Positions 10,551 through 20,859 of a stretch of DNA of 64,000 bases are shown here, piece by piece. Under the pieces are notes generated by a model that had not been told where the DNA came from, made no database searches, and saw nothing but the letters and a program-made list of their open reading frames with translations. The stretch is from Symbiodinium microadriaticum (taxonomy: Eukaryota; Sar; Dinophyceae; Suessiales; Symbiodiniaceae), in the NCBI GenBank assembly GCA_001939145.1, contig LSRX01000076.1, positions 342,848-406,847 on the forward strand. The letters run 5' to 3'. A program made the position numbers and the translations under genes. The first letter of the stretch is position 1. Every line of letters starts with the position of its first letter.

Positions 10551-10855
10551 CACTTGACGTCAGGACCGTGCCTTCTACCACGATCCGCTGTTCGTTTCCC
10601 ATGCGCAGCATGTACAGACAGTGAAGGCGAGGTATGAAGTGTGTTGGTTCCGAAGTTCTCTCGCCTGCAACTCCGCGTGGAGACCCGGAAACCTTATGCC
10701 CAGGTTCCTGCAGCTGGTTGGAAATAAGCTTTTACACAAGACCTCGTAGGGTGTGGTAGCCGCTTTCGTTTGTCTCTTGACAACAATCCCGCCGCTGTGA
10801 GCAGGTCGGATGCCAGCAGTGCAAGCTGTCTTTCGGACTGTTAATCGCTTTTGTT

Positions 10856-10951
10856 TGGACCCTAACCCTAAACCCCAAACCTTGAAACCCTAAAACCCTA
10901 AACCCCAAACCTTGACACCCCAAACCCTAAACCCTAAACCCTACCTTCATC
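10856..10951 (-). repeat. Telomere-like CCCTAAA array
   Basis: A 36-bp higher-order unit (CCCTAAACCCCAAACCTTGA) appears twice. Confidence 0.88.
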
Positions 10952-11237
10952 CAAGATTTGCAAAGCCCTAAAGTCAGATCCGTAAACATCAGAACCAGCT
11001 TTGCCGAGCACGGGACCTCTATATCTTTGTTGGAAACATCCACTTTTTCTACTGCTGTTAATGCAACTGTTGTTGTTATTTCTATCATTATTTCTATGAT
11101 TATTCTATCATGCTTCTTGTTGTATGGTTATCATGATTTTATGATGTTTGAAGGTCCACCCCTTCTCTCCGTAGACCGAACTCGACGCCCTTAGCCCTAC
11201 CGGCCTCCTCTTTGGTGCTACGAAGACTTCTGAAACC

Positions 11238-11320
11238 GCAAACCCTAAACCTTAAACCCTAACCCCTAGACCCTAAACCCTAAACATTAAACCCTAACCC
11301 CCAAACCCTAAACCCTGGAC
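11238..11320 (-). repeat. Telomere-like CCCTAAA array
   Basis: Heptamers with CCCTAACCCC and ATTAAACCC variants. Confidence 0.86.
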
Positions 11321-11544
11321 CAACTTCTTGGACAGGCCTACTTCGACTTCTGCGAGAGAAGTGCGCCCTCCAGCGAGAGTGTTTCAGGTCTAGGCTAGTG
11401 GCTCACAGAACGCCAGGGCTCTCCTTTGTGCCCTTAACTAGGGGTCTATGGCTCCTAATAGCTGGTAGGCATTTAGGGTTTTAAGAATTAGAGGATGTCA
11501 ACTTGTGGGTACACTAATTAGTCCTCATTCATTTTTGCTCTGAA

Positions 11545-11740
11545 GCCTGAACCCTACAGCCTAAACCGCCTAAACCTAGACCCTGAACCCTAAACCCTAT
11601 AAGCCCTATAAACCCTATAAACCCTATGAACCCTATGAACCCTATAAACCCTATAAACCCTATAAACCCTATAAACCCTCTAAACCCTCTAAACCCTCTA
11701 AACCCTAAACCTATAGACCCTATAGACCCTAAACCCAAAC
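11545..11740 (-). repeat. CCCTATAAA nonamer array grading from CCCTAAA
   Basis: Heptamers gain TA to give nonamers CCCTATAAA (also CCCTATGAA, CCCTCTAAA, CCCTATAGA), about 15 tandem units. The frame translations (GFI or NPI repeats) are by-products, not genes. Confidence 0.92.
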
Positions 11741-11817
11741 CTCGAGAACTCCCTGGCTCAGACGGCAGCCTTCTGCAGCGTGCAGTTGTCAGGCGGCGGT
11801 GGGATCCTTGTGAAGGG

Positions 11818-11935
11818 TGGGTTTAGGCTTTGGAGTCTTGTGGTTTAGGGTTTGGGGTTTAGGGTTCAGGGTTTAGGGCTTATGAGGTTCAAGGTTTAGG
11901 TTTTATGAGTTGAGGGCTCAGGGATCAGGGTTTCT
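11818..11935 (+). repeat. Degenerate TTTAGGG array
   Basis: Faces the nonamer array; GGTTTAGGGTTTGGGG and TTATGAGGTT variants. Confidence 0.82.
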
Positions 11936-11999
11936 CTCAAGATCTTTGTGAAGCTTGTCCGCGGAAGCTTTTCATCCCCTAGCAGGTGTCACACGATAC

Positions 12000-12072
12000 T
12001 ATAGGGGCCTGATGAATCACCAATACCTTTTAATAGGGCTCCTTGATCAAGTTGTACCATAATATGCAACAT
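12000..12072 (+). mobile_element. Family F left-part fragment
   Basis: TATAGGGGCCTGATGAATCACC, ATACCTTTTAATAGGGCTCC and ACCATAATATGC match the family F left half. The right arm is absent. Confidence 0.5.
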
Positions 12073-12294
12073 GAAACGTCCTCTTCCAATTCGAGGGCCC
12101 CGATCTCATGCCGAATCTGACAGCCTGCCTCTTTAGGACTATCGCGATTCAGAAACTCGTGCAGAAACACTAGCTTTCCACCCAGCGGCCCAAATCCGAT
12201 TGATTCGCCCGAAACCCCAAACCCCCAGACATTCCAAGTTCTGCACGTGTGAGCACACTAGCACCCGCATTCTCAGTTCAGTCATGGGAGGAAT

Positions 12295-12390
12295 TACCTG
12301 TATCCCCAAGACCTGCAAAACAGTAGGTTATGACCCTTTAGTTTTAAGGTATAACCCCCTAAAAACAGTAGGTTTTGGGATGTCCAGGTA
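12295..12390 (+). mobile_element. Family G hairpin MITE
   Basis: TACCTGTATCCCCAAGACC to GGTTTTGGGATGTCCAGGTA. Inside are AGTAGGTTATGACCC and TTTTAAGGTATAACCCC, a second imperfect stem. Confidence 0.85.
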
Positions 12391-12562
12391 TGGAATACAA
12401 GCCCCACGGCCTATCGCACCATCTTTAAGCCCCAGATCCTAAACCCTGAACCCTACATGGCCCGTGCTGTTGCCCTTGTTATTGTTGAAACCATTGTAGG
12501 AAAACCCGTAGTATAAACACTACAGACCCAACACTTTATGAGCCCCCTAATCCTGCTAAGAC

Positions 12563-12663
12563 AAGGGCCTGAATAATTACCTATACTGTCTTGGGGGTTC
12601 CCTATTATAATTATGGTAGAATAGACCCCCAAAACCCTATTCTAAGTATTAAGTCCCCTACAT
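12563..12663 (+). mobile_element. Family F hairpin MITE
   Basis: AAGGGCCTGAATAATTACC to CTAAGTATTAAGTCCCCTACA with CCTATTATAATTATGGTAG in the middle. A good full copy. Confidence 0.83.
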
Positions 12664-12717
12664 TGCTCCTGAACCCTACAAACCCCAGAGGCCCTCAAAA
12701 CACTATCAAAGCTGTGG

Positions 12718-12832
12718 TCCCCTAAACCCTAAACCCCTAAACCCCCAGAACCCCTAAACCCCCAGACCCTACACCCAAACCCTAAACCCTAAACGTCTAA
12801 ACCCTAAAGCCCTAAACCCTAAACCTTGAACT
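12718..12832 (-). repeat. Telomere-like CCCTAAA array
   Basis: Octamer-rich start (CCCCTAAACCCCC) then heptamers. Confidence 0.88.
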
Positions 12833-12898
12833 GGAGGCAGCCAAGCCACCTTAGCGTCGAGGTAGCGCCGGCAGATCTCGGATCAGCTGTTGAAGAAG

Positions 12899-13040
12899 GT
12901 TTATGCATGTTTACAGGGTTTTAAGGTTAAGGGCTTATAGGGTTTATAGGGTTCAGGGCTTATAGGGTTTATAGGGTTTAGGGCTTATAGGGTTTATGGG
13001 GTTTGTATGGTTTAGTTTAGGGCTTCAGGGTTGTACGGGT
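12899..13040 (+). repeat. TTTATAGGG nonamer array
   Basis: TTATAGGG and TTTATAGGG units with GGGCTTATAGGG. The same TA-gain variant as 11545-11740 on the other strand. Confidence 0.88.
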
Positions 13041-13125
13041 TTTCAGCGTTTTGGTGGTGCAAGGTTTCAGAGTGTGTTAGAGGACAGGCTTCTGGCTTTA
13101 ATTCAGTGTTCTGGAAGTAGGATCT

Positions 13126-13305
13126 CCCTAAACCCTAAAACCCTAAACCCCTAAAGCCCTAAAACCCTGTAAACCCTAAAGCCCCATAAACCCTGTTAAC
13201 CTCAAACCCTATAAACCCTGAACCCTAAAACCCTATAAACCCTAAACCCTATAAACCCTAAACCCTATAAACCCTCTAAGCCCTACACCCTCAACCCTAG
13301 GGTGG
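13126..13305 (-). repeat. CCCTAAA / CCCTATAAA mixed array
   Basis: Octamers on the left grade into nonamers on the right. Confidence 0.9.
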
Positions 13306-13419
13306 CAGTGGCACTCAAGACCCGAAGGCATCAGGAAGAATAAGCCCCGGTCTCGGGATCCCAGACAAGACAAGAGTCCGAATTGAAGAAGTTCTGTGGT
13401 AATCGTATGCCCTTAAAGT

Positions 13420-13467
13420 CCTATCTATCTATCTATCTATCTATCTACCTATCTGTATGTATATATA

Positions 13468-13531
<64 letters not shown>

Positions 13532-13555
13532 GTATATATATATATATACACACAC
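13420..13555. repeat. (TATC)n and (TA)n microsatellites
   Basis: About eight TATC units, then TA runs broken by GTATA. TATATATA blocks either side of TAGTATA suggest one repeated unit. Confidence 0.93.
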
Positions 13556-14050
13556 ATAAAAGCTATCCCTTCTGCGTTATCCACCCTTTGTGGTAGAAAT
13601 GCCCGAATTGGCCCACTGCTTGGTTAATTCGAAGGTGCGCAGGGGACTGGGATTAGTACCATGCCCGGCATGCCCCGCAAAAAACACAAAGACCATAGAC
13701 TCATAGACTAGGACTTATTGTATTTAGGATCACAAAGCGACCTTGGTCATTGAGGAGGGTGTACCCCCTAAAGACCAAGGTTTTCAGGTAAGAATTGGTA
13801 TGACAGCCTTCATTGCATTCAAGAATGCGATCGAAAGGGTCCTCATGGTAGGCGGACCTTTTTTATTGGTGAGATGCCTTCATAGAACAAACTCGAGGTT
13901 TCTTGAAAGGTGGGCGCACCTTTCCAAGGGATCCTTATGGTGAGGATCCTACTATTTGGGGCTTCTGTATTGTGGCCTGTCATCTTCTGAGACTCCAAAG
14001 CACTGAAGGTCCATTTGCATGTCCCTCATGGTCATTCTACAAGTAGTTAG
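13556..14050. other. Unique stretch with a weak open frame
   Basis: The frame 13743-13943 (plus, 66 codons) reads as a mixed hydrophobic/charged peptide without motif. CTTGGTCATTGAGG and CCCTAAAGACCAAGG at 13742-13780 form a small inverted pair. Confidence 0.4.
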
Positions 14051-14114
14051 TCCAATAAACACCAAAACCTTTGAAAGTTACTAAACCCTAAACCCTAAAC
14101 TAAGGCCCCCCCCA

Positions 14115-14219
14115 TACTGTTGATGATGTACATCCTGCATTGCCTTAAGGGCACTAAACTGTGAGAATTATGGTATATTCCTTATCATGGGTAGTGCAGG
14201 ATGTATATCATCAACCGTA
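14115..14219 (+). mobile_element. Family A hairpin MITE
   Basis: Opens TACTGTTGATGATG, closes CATCAACCGTA, TA at both ends. Both flanks carry a copy of the same host sequence (GAAAGTTACTAAACCCTAAAC at about 14074 and about 14236), so the surrounding segment was duplicated. Confidence 0.9.
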
Positions 14220-14267
14220 GTTCCACTAAACCTCTGAAAGTTACTAAACCCTAAACCCGAAATTAAC

Positions 14268-14310
14268 CACCGCCCCCCCCCCCCCCCCAAACAAAAAAAT
14301 AATAAAATAA
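14268..14310. repeat. Poly-C and A-rich runs
   Basis: About 16 C followed by A-rich DNA; a probable sequencing hotspot. Confidence 0.8.
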
Positions 14311-14397
14311 GGTGCAGTGCTTTGAAGTGCTCCAGGCATCCGACCTCCAGCGCCAGCTGGAGAAGTTGGCCGCAAAGCAAAGGGAGGAAGAGGCAGA

Positions 14398-14465
14398 GTG
14401 TAGGGTTCAGGGGTTAAGGGTTTTAGGGTTTTAGGGTTTTAGGGTTTAGGGTTGAAGGTTTAGGC
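14398..14465 (+). repeat. Telomere-like TTTTAGGG array
   Basis: Octamer units, then heptamers with GAAGG. Confidence 0.88.
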
Positions 14466-14499
14466 TCGTGAGAGTTCTTCAGGGCTCCTTTGAGAGTTT

Positions 14500-14611
14500 T
14501 TTTATGTTAAGGGATGTGTTTGTTTAAGTTACCATAATAAGGAAACCATTTTATGTACTATAGATCCCCATTATGGTAACTTAAAAATTCAATCCTTTAA
14601 CAAGAACCCAG
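14500..14611 (-). mobile_element. Family C hairpin MITE
   Basis: The inner stem GTTTAAGTTACCATAATAAG / CATTATGGTAACTTAAA is strong. The outer left arm is degenerate (TTTTTTTATGTTAAGGGAT) while the right end TTAACAAGAACCCAG is intact. Confidence 0.8.
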
Positions 14612-14758
14612 TTTAAGTGGACTATTTGGGTTCTACAAGGCATTAGGGCCAGCGTTTGGGGCTTTAGGATTTAGGGTTTTATAGGGCCCAAGACTCGGCG
14701 GGTTCCACACGGGTTTAGGGTTTGGGGCTTTGGCTTTACCATTTATCTAGGACATCTT

Positions 14759-14830
14759 CAGGTGGGTAGTTACCGTTATAGAAGGTCTATATACCTTATA
14801 GCTGCCCTATATGCCCTAAACTCCCCCACC
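14759..14830. mobile_element. Family M hairpin element
   Basis: CAGGTGGGTAGTTACCGTTATAG, then CTATATACCTTATAG, with CCCCCACCTG closing. CAGGTGGG pairs with CCCACCTG. Confidence 0.55.
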
Positions 14831-14929
14831 TGTAGTTTCCTTTGAATTTAGGGCTTAGGGCCTCAGACGATGGACTCGAGCAACATACTCGGGGGTACAC
14901 TTGCCGGCTAGTGGCCTACATAATCTAGG

Positions 14930-15010
14930 TTTAGGCTTTAGGGATTTAGGGTTCAGGGTTTAGAGTTTAGGGCTTTTGGGTTTTGGGTTCAGAGTTTAGG
15001 GTTTAAGGCT
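14930..15010 (+). repeat. Degenerate TTTAGGG array
   Basis: Ends in GGTTTAAGGCTTCT, directly against the family E element; the same junction is seen at 38061. Confidence 0.85.
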
Positions 15011-15079
15011 TCTAGGTTGCCAGTAGGACCCTTTTGCCCTTTTTTCTTNTTATATTTAAAGGGCTACTGGGAAACCTAG
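15011..15079 (+). mobile_element. Family E hairpin MITE, internally deleted
   Basis: CTAGGTTGCCAGTAGGACCC and TTTTGCCC on the left, GGGCTACTGGGAAACCTAG on the right. The centre is missing and an N at 15049 marks uncertain sequence there. Confidence 0.75.
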
Positions 15080-15138
15080 TACGGCTCCGAGCGCTATGGG
15101 CTGAACAGACTCGGGGAGATGTGTCAATGGCAAAATCC

Positions 15139-15243
15139 TACGGTTGATGGTATAAATCCTGCATTACCCATAGTAAGGAATATACCATAATTCCCATAGT
15201 TTAGGGTCCTTAGGGTAACGCAGGATGTATATCATCAACCGTA
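15139..15243 (-). mobile_element. Family A hairpin MITE
   Basis: Complete element, TACGGTTGATGG to CATCAACCGTA. The right arm contains the ATG of the open frame at 15225-15515. Confidence 0.9.
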
Positions 15244-15515
15244 GCTCCGGGATTCATCAAGCTTGCGTCCCAAGCCTTCTGACGACAGTCAGGTCGGAAG
15301 AACCGACACCTACACCCGAAGCAGTGTCGGTGCTCTTGTCTGTTTGTGCTGTTCCTCGTATCGATCAGTCAGTCGAGCCTGGCGCTTCGAGAACGAGAGT
15401 TCGCATTCTTCGTAGTGGTGGCAAACGCAGAACCAAGCACAACATTAAACTAGTAACTATGGCACCAACTAGTGACGGCATCACAGTCCAACTACTGCGT
15501 AATGTAGGGGCCTAA
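15225..15515 (+). CDS. Unassigned open frame between two hairpin elements
   Basis: I recognise no family. The frame starts at an ATG inside the right arm of the family A element (15139-15243), stays open for 96 codons across the whole unique island, and stops just inside the family F element (15502-15617). Residues about 8-90 come from unique DNA and look protein-like: a Glu/Pro/Thr segment (EEPTPTPEA), a short hydrophobic stretch, then a basic segment (SGGKRRTKHN). The start and stop are supplied by transposon arms, so if it is real it is more likely an internal exon whose borders lie within the island. No splice signals could be confirmed. Chance openness in GC-balanced DNA is a serious alternative. 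Confidence 0.18.
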   Translation: MYIINRSSGIHQACVPSLLTTVRSEEPTPTPEAVSVLLSVCAVPRIDQSVEPGASRTRVRILRSGGKRRTKHNIKLVTMAPTSDGITVQLLRNVGA

Positions 15516-15617
15516 ATAATACCCAATACTTTTTTTTTTTTTTGGGGGGGGGTCCTTATCATAATTCTAGTATAGTATACCCCAAATGCCCTATTCTAAC
15601 TGTTAAGGCCCCTACAC
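15502..15617 (+). mobile_element. Family F hairpin MITE with T/G run
   Basis: ATGTAGGGGCCTAAATAATACC to CTGTTAAGGCCCCTACACTA. The usual TTTTGGGG in the core is expanded to about 15 T and 8 G (15530-15552). Confidence 0.84.
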
Positions 15618-16420
15618 TAGAGCGACAAAACGGCGTGAGCGACGACGGCCACGACTGGGAGCCTCTGCACTTCGGACGTCTGTTCTGCTGAGAAACCGTA
15701 CATTCTACCATATGGGTACCTAGGAACCCTTACAGGGGCCCTAAACCCCAAAACCCTTAAAGGGGACCCGTAAAAGAACCCATAGAAGCCAGGACACTAG
15801 GCCACTATCCCCGAAGCCTGGCGAAGGTCGCGAGGCTGCAGTCAGAGTTGGACAACATCACCGACGAGGCAACCTGGCTGATGAGATTGTTTCATGAAGA
15901 TCTACTTGGACGAAGCAGTTGCTGAATCCAACTGGGAGGCATGCACTGTGAGTTGTTCATGATGCGTCTTTGGGATGTTCGGTCTTGCATCAGCAACACC
16001 CAAACACCGGGAAGGTCGTCATGCAGCAGCAGCAGGCAGCAACAGCTCAGAGCCTTTCGAAATTCAATTCGAAAGCCCGCCCAGCTCTGCCGGATGCTTG
16101 CCTTACTTCACTACTGCAACAAATCCATTTCATATGACTACGTATACTCATACTAAGGCTCATACACTAGCACTCAGACGAAGATATTCTACAGCTAGAA
16201 ACTACTCCTCAGGCTTCCTTCGTACAAGCATATCATAATAGACTAGACTCCCCCCCAACAAAAACAACAGAACATCCCCAAACCCTGTTCCCGAAATACT
16301 CAGGCTCCTACATTCAGCAGACCTTTGATGCCCGCAGCCTTGCGACCCGAGCCTGGGAGCTTTGCACAGGCGAACCGCCACATCGAGTCGCGCAACAGCC
16401 AGATCATCAAGTTGAAGGCA
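15618..16420. other. Unique stretch, no supported gene
   Basis: The overlapping plus frames 15941-16156 and 15975-16238 contain a short Gln/Ser/Ala-like run from CAGCAGCAG (16022-16045). A weak family F-like right end lies at 16230-16315. Nothing else recognised. Confidence 0.4.
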
Positions 16421-16550
16421 GGGCGTAGGGTTGTTTAGGTTTATACTGTGCTCTAGGGCTTGTAGGGTATTGGGCTTAGGGTTTGGGAGTTGGGGACTTG
16501 TGGAGTTTCTAGTCTAGGGTGTGAGTTTAAGGGGTCATCGGGTTCAGGGC
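16421..16550 (+). repeat. Eroded TTTAGGG cluster
   Basis: GGGCTTAGGGTTTGGG and similar, low unit identity. Confidence 0.6.
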
Positions 16551-16865
16551 AGAGGCGTCGTTTTGGGCGACAGCTTCATCCAGAAGCAGTCCTCTTCAAG
16601 CCCGATGAGAGCCACGTGGATTGGAGCCCGTGCCTGAGACCTTAGACGCCTTAAATCCTATACGGGATAAGCCGCAAACCCCAAGACCCAAACCACCAAA
16701 AATCTTGCGGGCAGAATGCCGGCGCAAAGCAGTACCAGAACCACTGCTGCGAAAAACGGCCACGAATGCTGGGTACTGCTGCTGCTGTTGTCCCCGAGTG
16801 TATTCAGCTCTCACGCAGTTCCGAAGACTTCTTTCTGAACCCATGAAGCTTTGCTGCGGATGCGG

Positions 16866-16936
16866 CTTAGGGGTTTAGTATAGGGGTTTAGGGTTTAGGG
16901 TTGAGGGTTTAATATTTAGGGTTTAGGGTTTAGGTT
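16866..16936 (+). repeat. Telomere-like TTTAGGG array
   Basis: Follows a short unique segment (16551-16865) with frames open on both strands and no motif. Confidence 0.86.
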
Positions 16937-17009
16937 GTTGCTGTTTGCAAACGCCCATTGGAGATTGAAGGTCTTCGAAAGTTGCCCCAGCCGGTCAGTG
17001 TTGAGGTAT

Positions 17010-17155
17010 AAAAAGATAGTTAGGCTGATGGATAGGTGGATAGATGAATGGGTGGATGGAAGATAGATAGAGAGATGGAGAAATAGATAAAGACATAGAT
17101 AGGCAATAGGTAGATACTTCTTCAGCCAGCTAGCTAGGTAGATAGAGAGGCAGAA
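17010..17155. repeat. Degenerate GATA microsatellite
   Basis: GATGGATAGGTGGATAGATG, GATAGATAGAGAGATGG and related words. The minus-strand translation rich in Leu/Ser/Tyr is a by-product. Confidence 0.85.
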
Positions 17156-17189
17156 CGGTAGGGATACAGAAGGTTGCAGTGCTTGTGTC

Positions 17190-17318
17190 GGATACTGCCC
17201 ACCCCCCCGGCTCACTAACAGTTGAACAATTACTGATATCTGTGGTACAGGCAAGCATCAGGCCCTTCAGGAGCCCTCTAATTGACTGTTACTTTATGAT
17301 GGGGGGGGCAGTACCCAA
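17190..17318. mobile_element. Family L hairpin element
   Basis: GGATACTGCCCACCCCCCC on the left, GGGGGGGCAGTACCC on the right, with TAACAGTTGAACAATTA / TAATTGACTGTTAC inside. Confidence 0.65.
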
Positions 17319-17357
17319 TGCCTATGCATATTTCTGCCTTAAGCCCCAAACCACGCA

Positions 17358-17512
17358 AAAAGCTAAACCTTAAAACCCCTAAACCAAAACCGCAAAACCC
17401 TAAAGCCTAAGCCCTAAGCCCTAAATCCAGAAACCCTTAAACCCTAAACCCTAGACCAAAACCCTAAACCCTAGACCCCCAAAGCTTATACCCAAAGCCC
17501 CTAAACCTTAAA
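17358..17512 (-). repeat. Degenerate CCCTAAA array
   Basis: Mixed heptamer and octamer with CCTAGACC variants. Confidence 0.86.
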
Positions 17513-17577
17513 GGCAGAATGGCAGCGGCTCTTGGAAGTGGAGGACGGACTATTTCGGAGCTCCTGAGGGGGTCTTC

Positions 17578-17825
17578 AAGGGTGCAGGGTGTGGGGTGCA
17601 GGGGTTAGGGGGTTTAGGGTCTATAGGATTTAGAGGGGTCTTCAGGGGTGTGGGGTGTAGGGTTTAAGGGGTTTTAGGGTCTATAGGGTCTAGGGTTTGG
17701 GGTTTAGGGGGTTAGAATCAAGGTTGAGTGTTGTGGGTATAAGTAAAGTTTCGGGTTTAGGGTGTAGTTAAGGTTTGGGGTTTAGGGTACAATTAAGGTT
17801 TGAGGCTTAGGGTCAATTTAGGGCA
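17578..17825 (+). repeat. Degenerate TTTAGGG array with longer period
   Basis: GGGGTCTTCAGGGGTG and GGGTCTATAGG recur about 65 bp apart (17570-17700). Later GTTTGGGGTTTAGGGT(A/G) recurs. Confidence 0.82.
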
Positions 17826-18134
17826 AGAGAGGATTGAGCTATTGGTGTTTCCGCGACACTGATGTGGCCAATGCCTGAGGCGTAATACCTCCTCTTCATT
17901 CCCTAGGACTCTGAATCGCCCAAACCAGGAATTGTCTATCGACTCTCCAGTTCTGAATACTTAGCCAGAGTCACCCTCTTAGGTAGCAAATGAGCAAAAG
18001 TAGCTGTTCTAGTTGCGCAAGCTTCTCTAAGTACTATGTTGTAGAACGTCTGTCCTTAATGTGGAAGCCGGTACAACTGGCAATGTTATTCCTTTAAAGT
18101 CCCTATACTCCACTGCAGCCCAATCCCTACAAGG
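17826..18134. other. Unique stretch, nothing recognised
   Basis: No long frame and no repeats. Confidence 0.4.
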
Positions 18135-18240
18135 AGTCTCCATTGTAGTTCCTTCTTTGGTTAACTAGTTTTAAGGCTAGGATCCTTTAATGCGAAAAAT
18201 GGTTAATCAAGAACCGGATCTACTGTGGAGACTATAGGTA
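18135..18240. mobile_element. Family I hairpin element
   Basis: GTCTCCATTGTAGTTCCTTC on the left, GGATCTACTGTGGAGAC on the right, with TTGGTTAACTAG / TGGTTAATCAAG inside. Outer motifs CCCTATAC and CTATAGG extend it slightly. Confidence 0.65.
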
Positions 18241-18353
18241 CATTCTAACATCAAAGAACGCACCTAAGCAAGAGTCTGGTCGTTTCGTCGCGCGGTCCGG
18301 TATGAGGTGCCAAACACAGCTCAGAGTTTGTGTTTGGACGGTCCACCCTACAT

Positions 18354-18510
18354 AGGCCCTAAACTCCTAACCCCTAAACCCCTAAACCCTAAACCCCTAA
18401 GACCCGAAAGCCCCTAACCCTAAACCCTAAACCCTAAAACTCTAAACCCTTATAAACCCCAAAGCCCTAAAGCCCCAAAACCGCAGACCCTAAACCTTTA
18501 AACCTCCCTT
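18354..18510 (-). repeat. Telomere-like CCCTAAA array
   Basis: CCCCTAAA octamers on the left, heptamers in the middle, eroded units on the right. Confidence 0.88.
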
Positions 18511-18644
18511 AACTCCACAACACTACCTTTTGGTTGCTCGGGACTCACAGCGTCGACGGAAACCCTATTCTCAGCGCTGAAGGTTTAGGCTTTAGGGACC
18601 TGGGGACCCTGTAAGCAGCTATAAACCCGAAATCCGAAGAGCAA

Positions 18645-18707
18645 AAGCCCCCTAAACCCTAAACCCTAAACCTCGGTTTAGGGTTTGGGGTTCAGGGTCT
18701 AGGGTTC
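18645..18707. repeat. Head-to-head telomere-like junction
   Basis: CCCTAAACCCTAAACC meets GGTTTAGGGTTTGGGG through only TC at about 18673; arms of about 28 and 33 bp. Confidence 0.85.
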
Positions 18708-19440
18708 AAATCCCCCTGGTTCCCTTCTGCTTTGGACACAGATAGTCGCGGAAGGAGCCAACAATCGAAGCGCAACGACTGGAGGCACGTCGAACGGTCA
18801 TCGTCGGGTTACGAGATTTGTTTGTGTAAGTTTTGTGGCAGGGCTAGTGCTTATAGCGTTGATTCTAGAGTCTTGGAATTATAGCACGGTTCATTGTAGG
18901 GTTTTGGTTTAGGGTTATAGTCATAGTACAGCTTGGGGCTTACGGCGTTTATTGTGGGGTGCTTAGGGTTCATAGGCATTCTTAGACAACCTGTTGCTAC
19001 TTTGGGGTCCAAAATTTGCCCTGCCTGCCCTTAGTTCGACCCAAGCCCGGACTCCTGAACCCTAAACCCCAACACGCAGCCACATGGGAACGAACCGCAC
19101 TGTCGAGGCCTTGGAGCGTCTTCAAGCTGCGAGGCAGAGGGGGGAACAAACAGGGCCAGCCATCAACGCATCAGGGAGCCTTTCCTGCTGGTTTTGTCTC
19201 TCTGCCAGGACCCTCTCTGTACCCATAAGTAAGCTGGGCTACGTACATGGCCCCAAGTGGTAGTATTGAGGGTCTCGTATAAAAATGTGTGGCTGGAGGG
19301 TGCTGAGTGACACGAAAACTCCTCGTGCTGAAAGTCCTCCGCCAAACAAGCGCGACGACACTTTCATCCTGCTGGTTGTAAGGCTTGACAAAGGTTTCGG
19401 ACAAGGCAAAGATTGGCGTAGGCTATATACATACGGTTTA
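18708..19440. other. Mostly unique stretch, no supported gene
   Basis: Four 60-78 codon frames overlap on both strands at 19016-19521, with no motif. One of them ends inside the family G element. Confidence 0.4.
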
Positions 19441-19452
19441 GGGCTTAGGCTT

Positions 19453-19546
19453 TACCTGTATCCACAAAAACCCTACAAAATAGTAGGTTATGACCCCTTA
19501 ATTTTAAGGTATTCCTCCTAAAACAGTAGGTTTTTGGGTCCCCAGT
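19453..19546 (+). mobile_element. Family G hairpin MITE
   Basis: TACCTGTATCCACAAAAACCC on the left with the core GTAGGTTATGACCCC intact. The right arm stops at TTTTTGGGTCCCC, without the AGGTA tip. Confidence 0.82.
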
Positions 19547-19644
19547 GAGTCTTCTACGCACCCTCAACGCGCAGGAAGCAATCCGTGGATCTCCAGAAGC
19601 AGGCAGAAGGCGGCCACACCGACCATGGGAAAAGAGATTCCCAG

Positions 19645-19785
19645 GCTTAGGGTTTAGGGTTTAGGGTTTAGGGTTTAGGGAGGTTTAGGGTTGAAGGTTT
19701 AGGGTTTAGTATAGGGTTTAGGGTTTGGGGTTTAGGGAGGTTTAGGGTTGAAGGTTTAGGGTTGAAGGTTTAGGGTCTAGGGTTC
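19645..19785 (+). repeat. Telomere-like TTTAGGG array with duplicated unit
   Basis: GGGAGGTTTAGGGTTGAAGG occurs twice, about 60 bp apart. Confidence 0.92.
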
Positions 19786-19943
19786 CGCTAACAACAGGGG
19801 TCCATGTACCCAAATATGCTAGTAGTATATTCCTAGCCCTCAACGGGTTCCGATACACTAGTTTCTTGGACTTTTGGGGAAGTCGAGGCTGTTCTGAGCA
19901 GGTCGGGTGGCCCGAGGGACGGCGCGCAGGGCAACAAAGCAGG

Positions 19944-20038
19944 ATTAAACCCTAAACCCTAAACCCTAAATCCTATAAACCCTATAAACCCTATAAACCC
20001 TATAAACCATAAAGCCCTAAACCCTATAAACCCTATTC
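19944..20038 (-). repeat. CCCTAAA to CCCTATAAA array
   Basis: Three heptamers, then five nonamers. Confidence 0.9.
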
Positions 20039-20040
20039 AC

Positions 20041-20640
20041 CCCTGAGGAGAAAAACAGGTCAGCAGAGCTCCTAAGCCAAACACCAGGGGCCCAGCATAG
20101 TGCAGAAGCTGTGGTTTTGAGACGGGGAAGCCCCAACTTTAACTCTTGGCTCTGCACCCTTGAACCCTAAACCTGAACACCGAAGCGCTCTCAATCACAA
20201 CTTCCTCTATTCGATGTTGTCGTGTTCAGACTGCAACAGCGGACTGGCCCCCTCAACCCCATATACCGTGAACTCAACCCTTGAAACCCTGAACACATGA
20301 ACCCTAAACTCAAATAACCCTGCGACGCCCAATGCTCAGGGACCGACGCGGACATGAAGAAGCTTCGCGCTGCGGTGCAGACGCTGCGCGAGGAAAAGGC
20401 ACGGGGATTGAATCGCAAGTTGCCTCCGTCTTGAAGTGTAGACCATTAACTTGTCGATGCTCTGAGGTGTCAGGCTTCAGGGTTTGGGGCGTAGGGTAAG
20501 TTTACAACAACGGGCCAAGCCGGCCTTCTCTTGATATGCTTCCCTCAGTGGGCAGCGGGGTAGGGTTCTTTGCATTCTGCCCGGGAGCCCTCCAAGTTCC
20601 TGAGGCCGCGCTCATGACGGAGGTGCAGGACGCTGGGACG
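20041..20640. other. Unique stretch, no supported gene
   Basis: The minus frames 20191-20418 and 20502-20798 have no recognisable motif and run through heptamer words (20275-20310, 20642-20680). Confidence 0.4.
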
Positions 20641-20859
20641 GGCTTAGGGTTTAGGGCATTGGGTTGAGGGTTTAGGGTTGTCTTTTCGGGGAGCTCGCCC
20701 CGTTTGTCACAGGTAAAAAAAAACAACGACTCTCGTCTGGGAAAGCTGTCAAACATGCGACCTTGTTGAGATGAAGTCTTAATTGGGACTGTAGGCAATG
20801 AAAAGTATAGTTACCAGATTTATACCGTTAGTTGCCAGATCCTTTAGCCCTCAATCCTT

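Noticed and set aside
11529-11826. GFI- and NPI-repeat peptides
   Set aside because: They are translations of the CCCTATAAA nonamer array.
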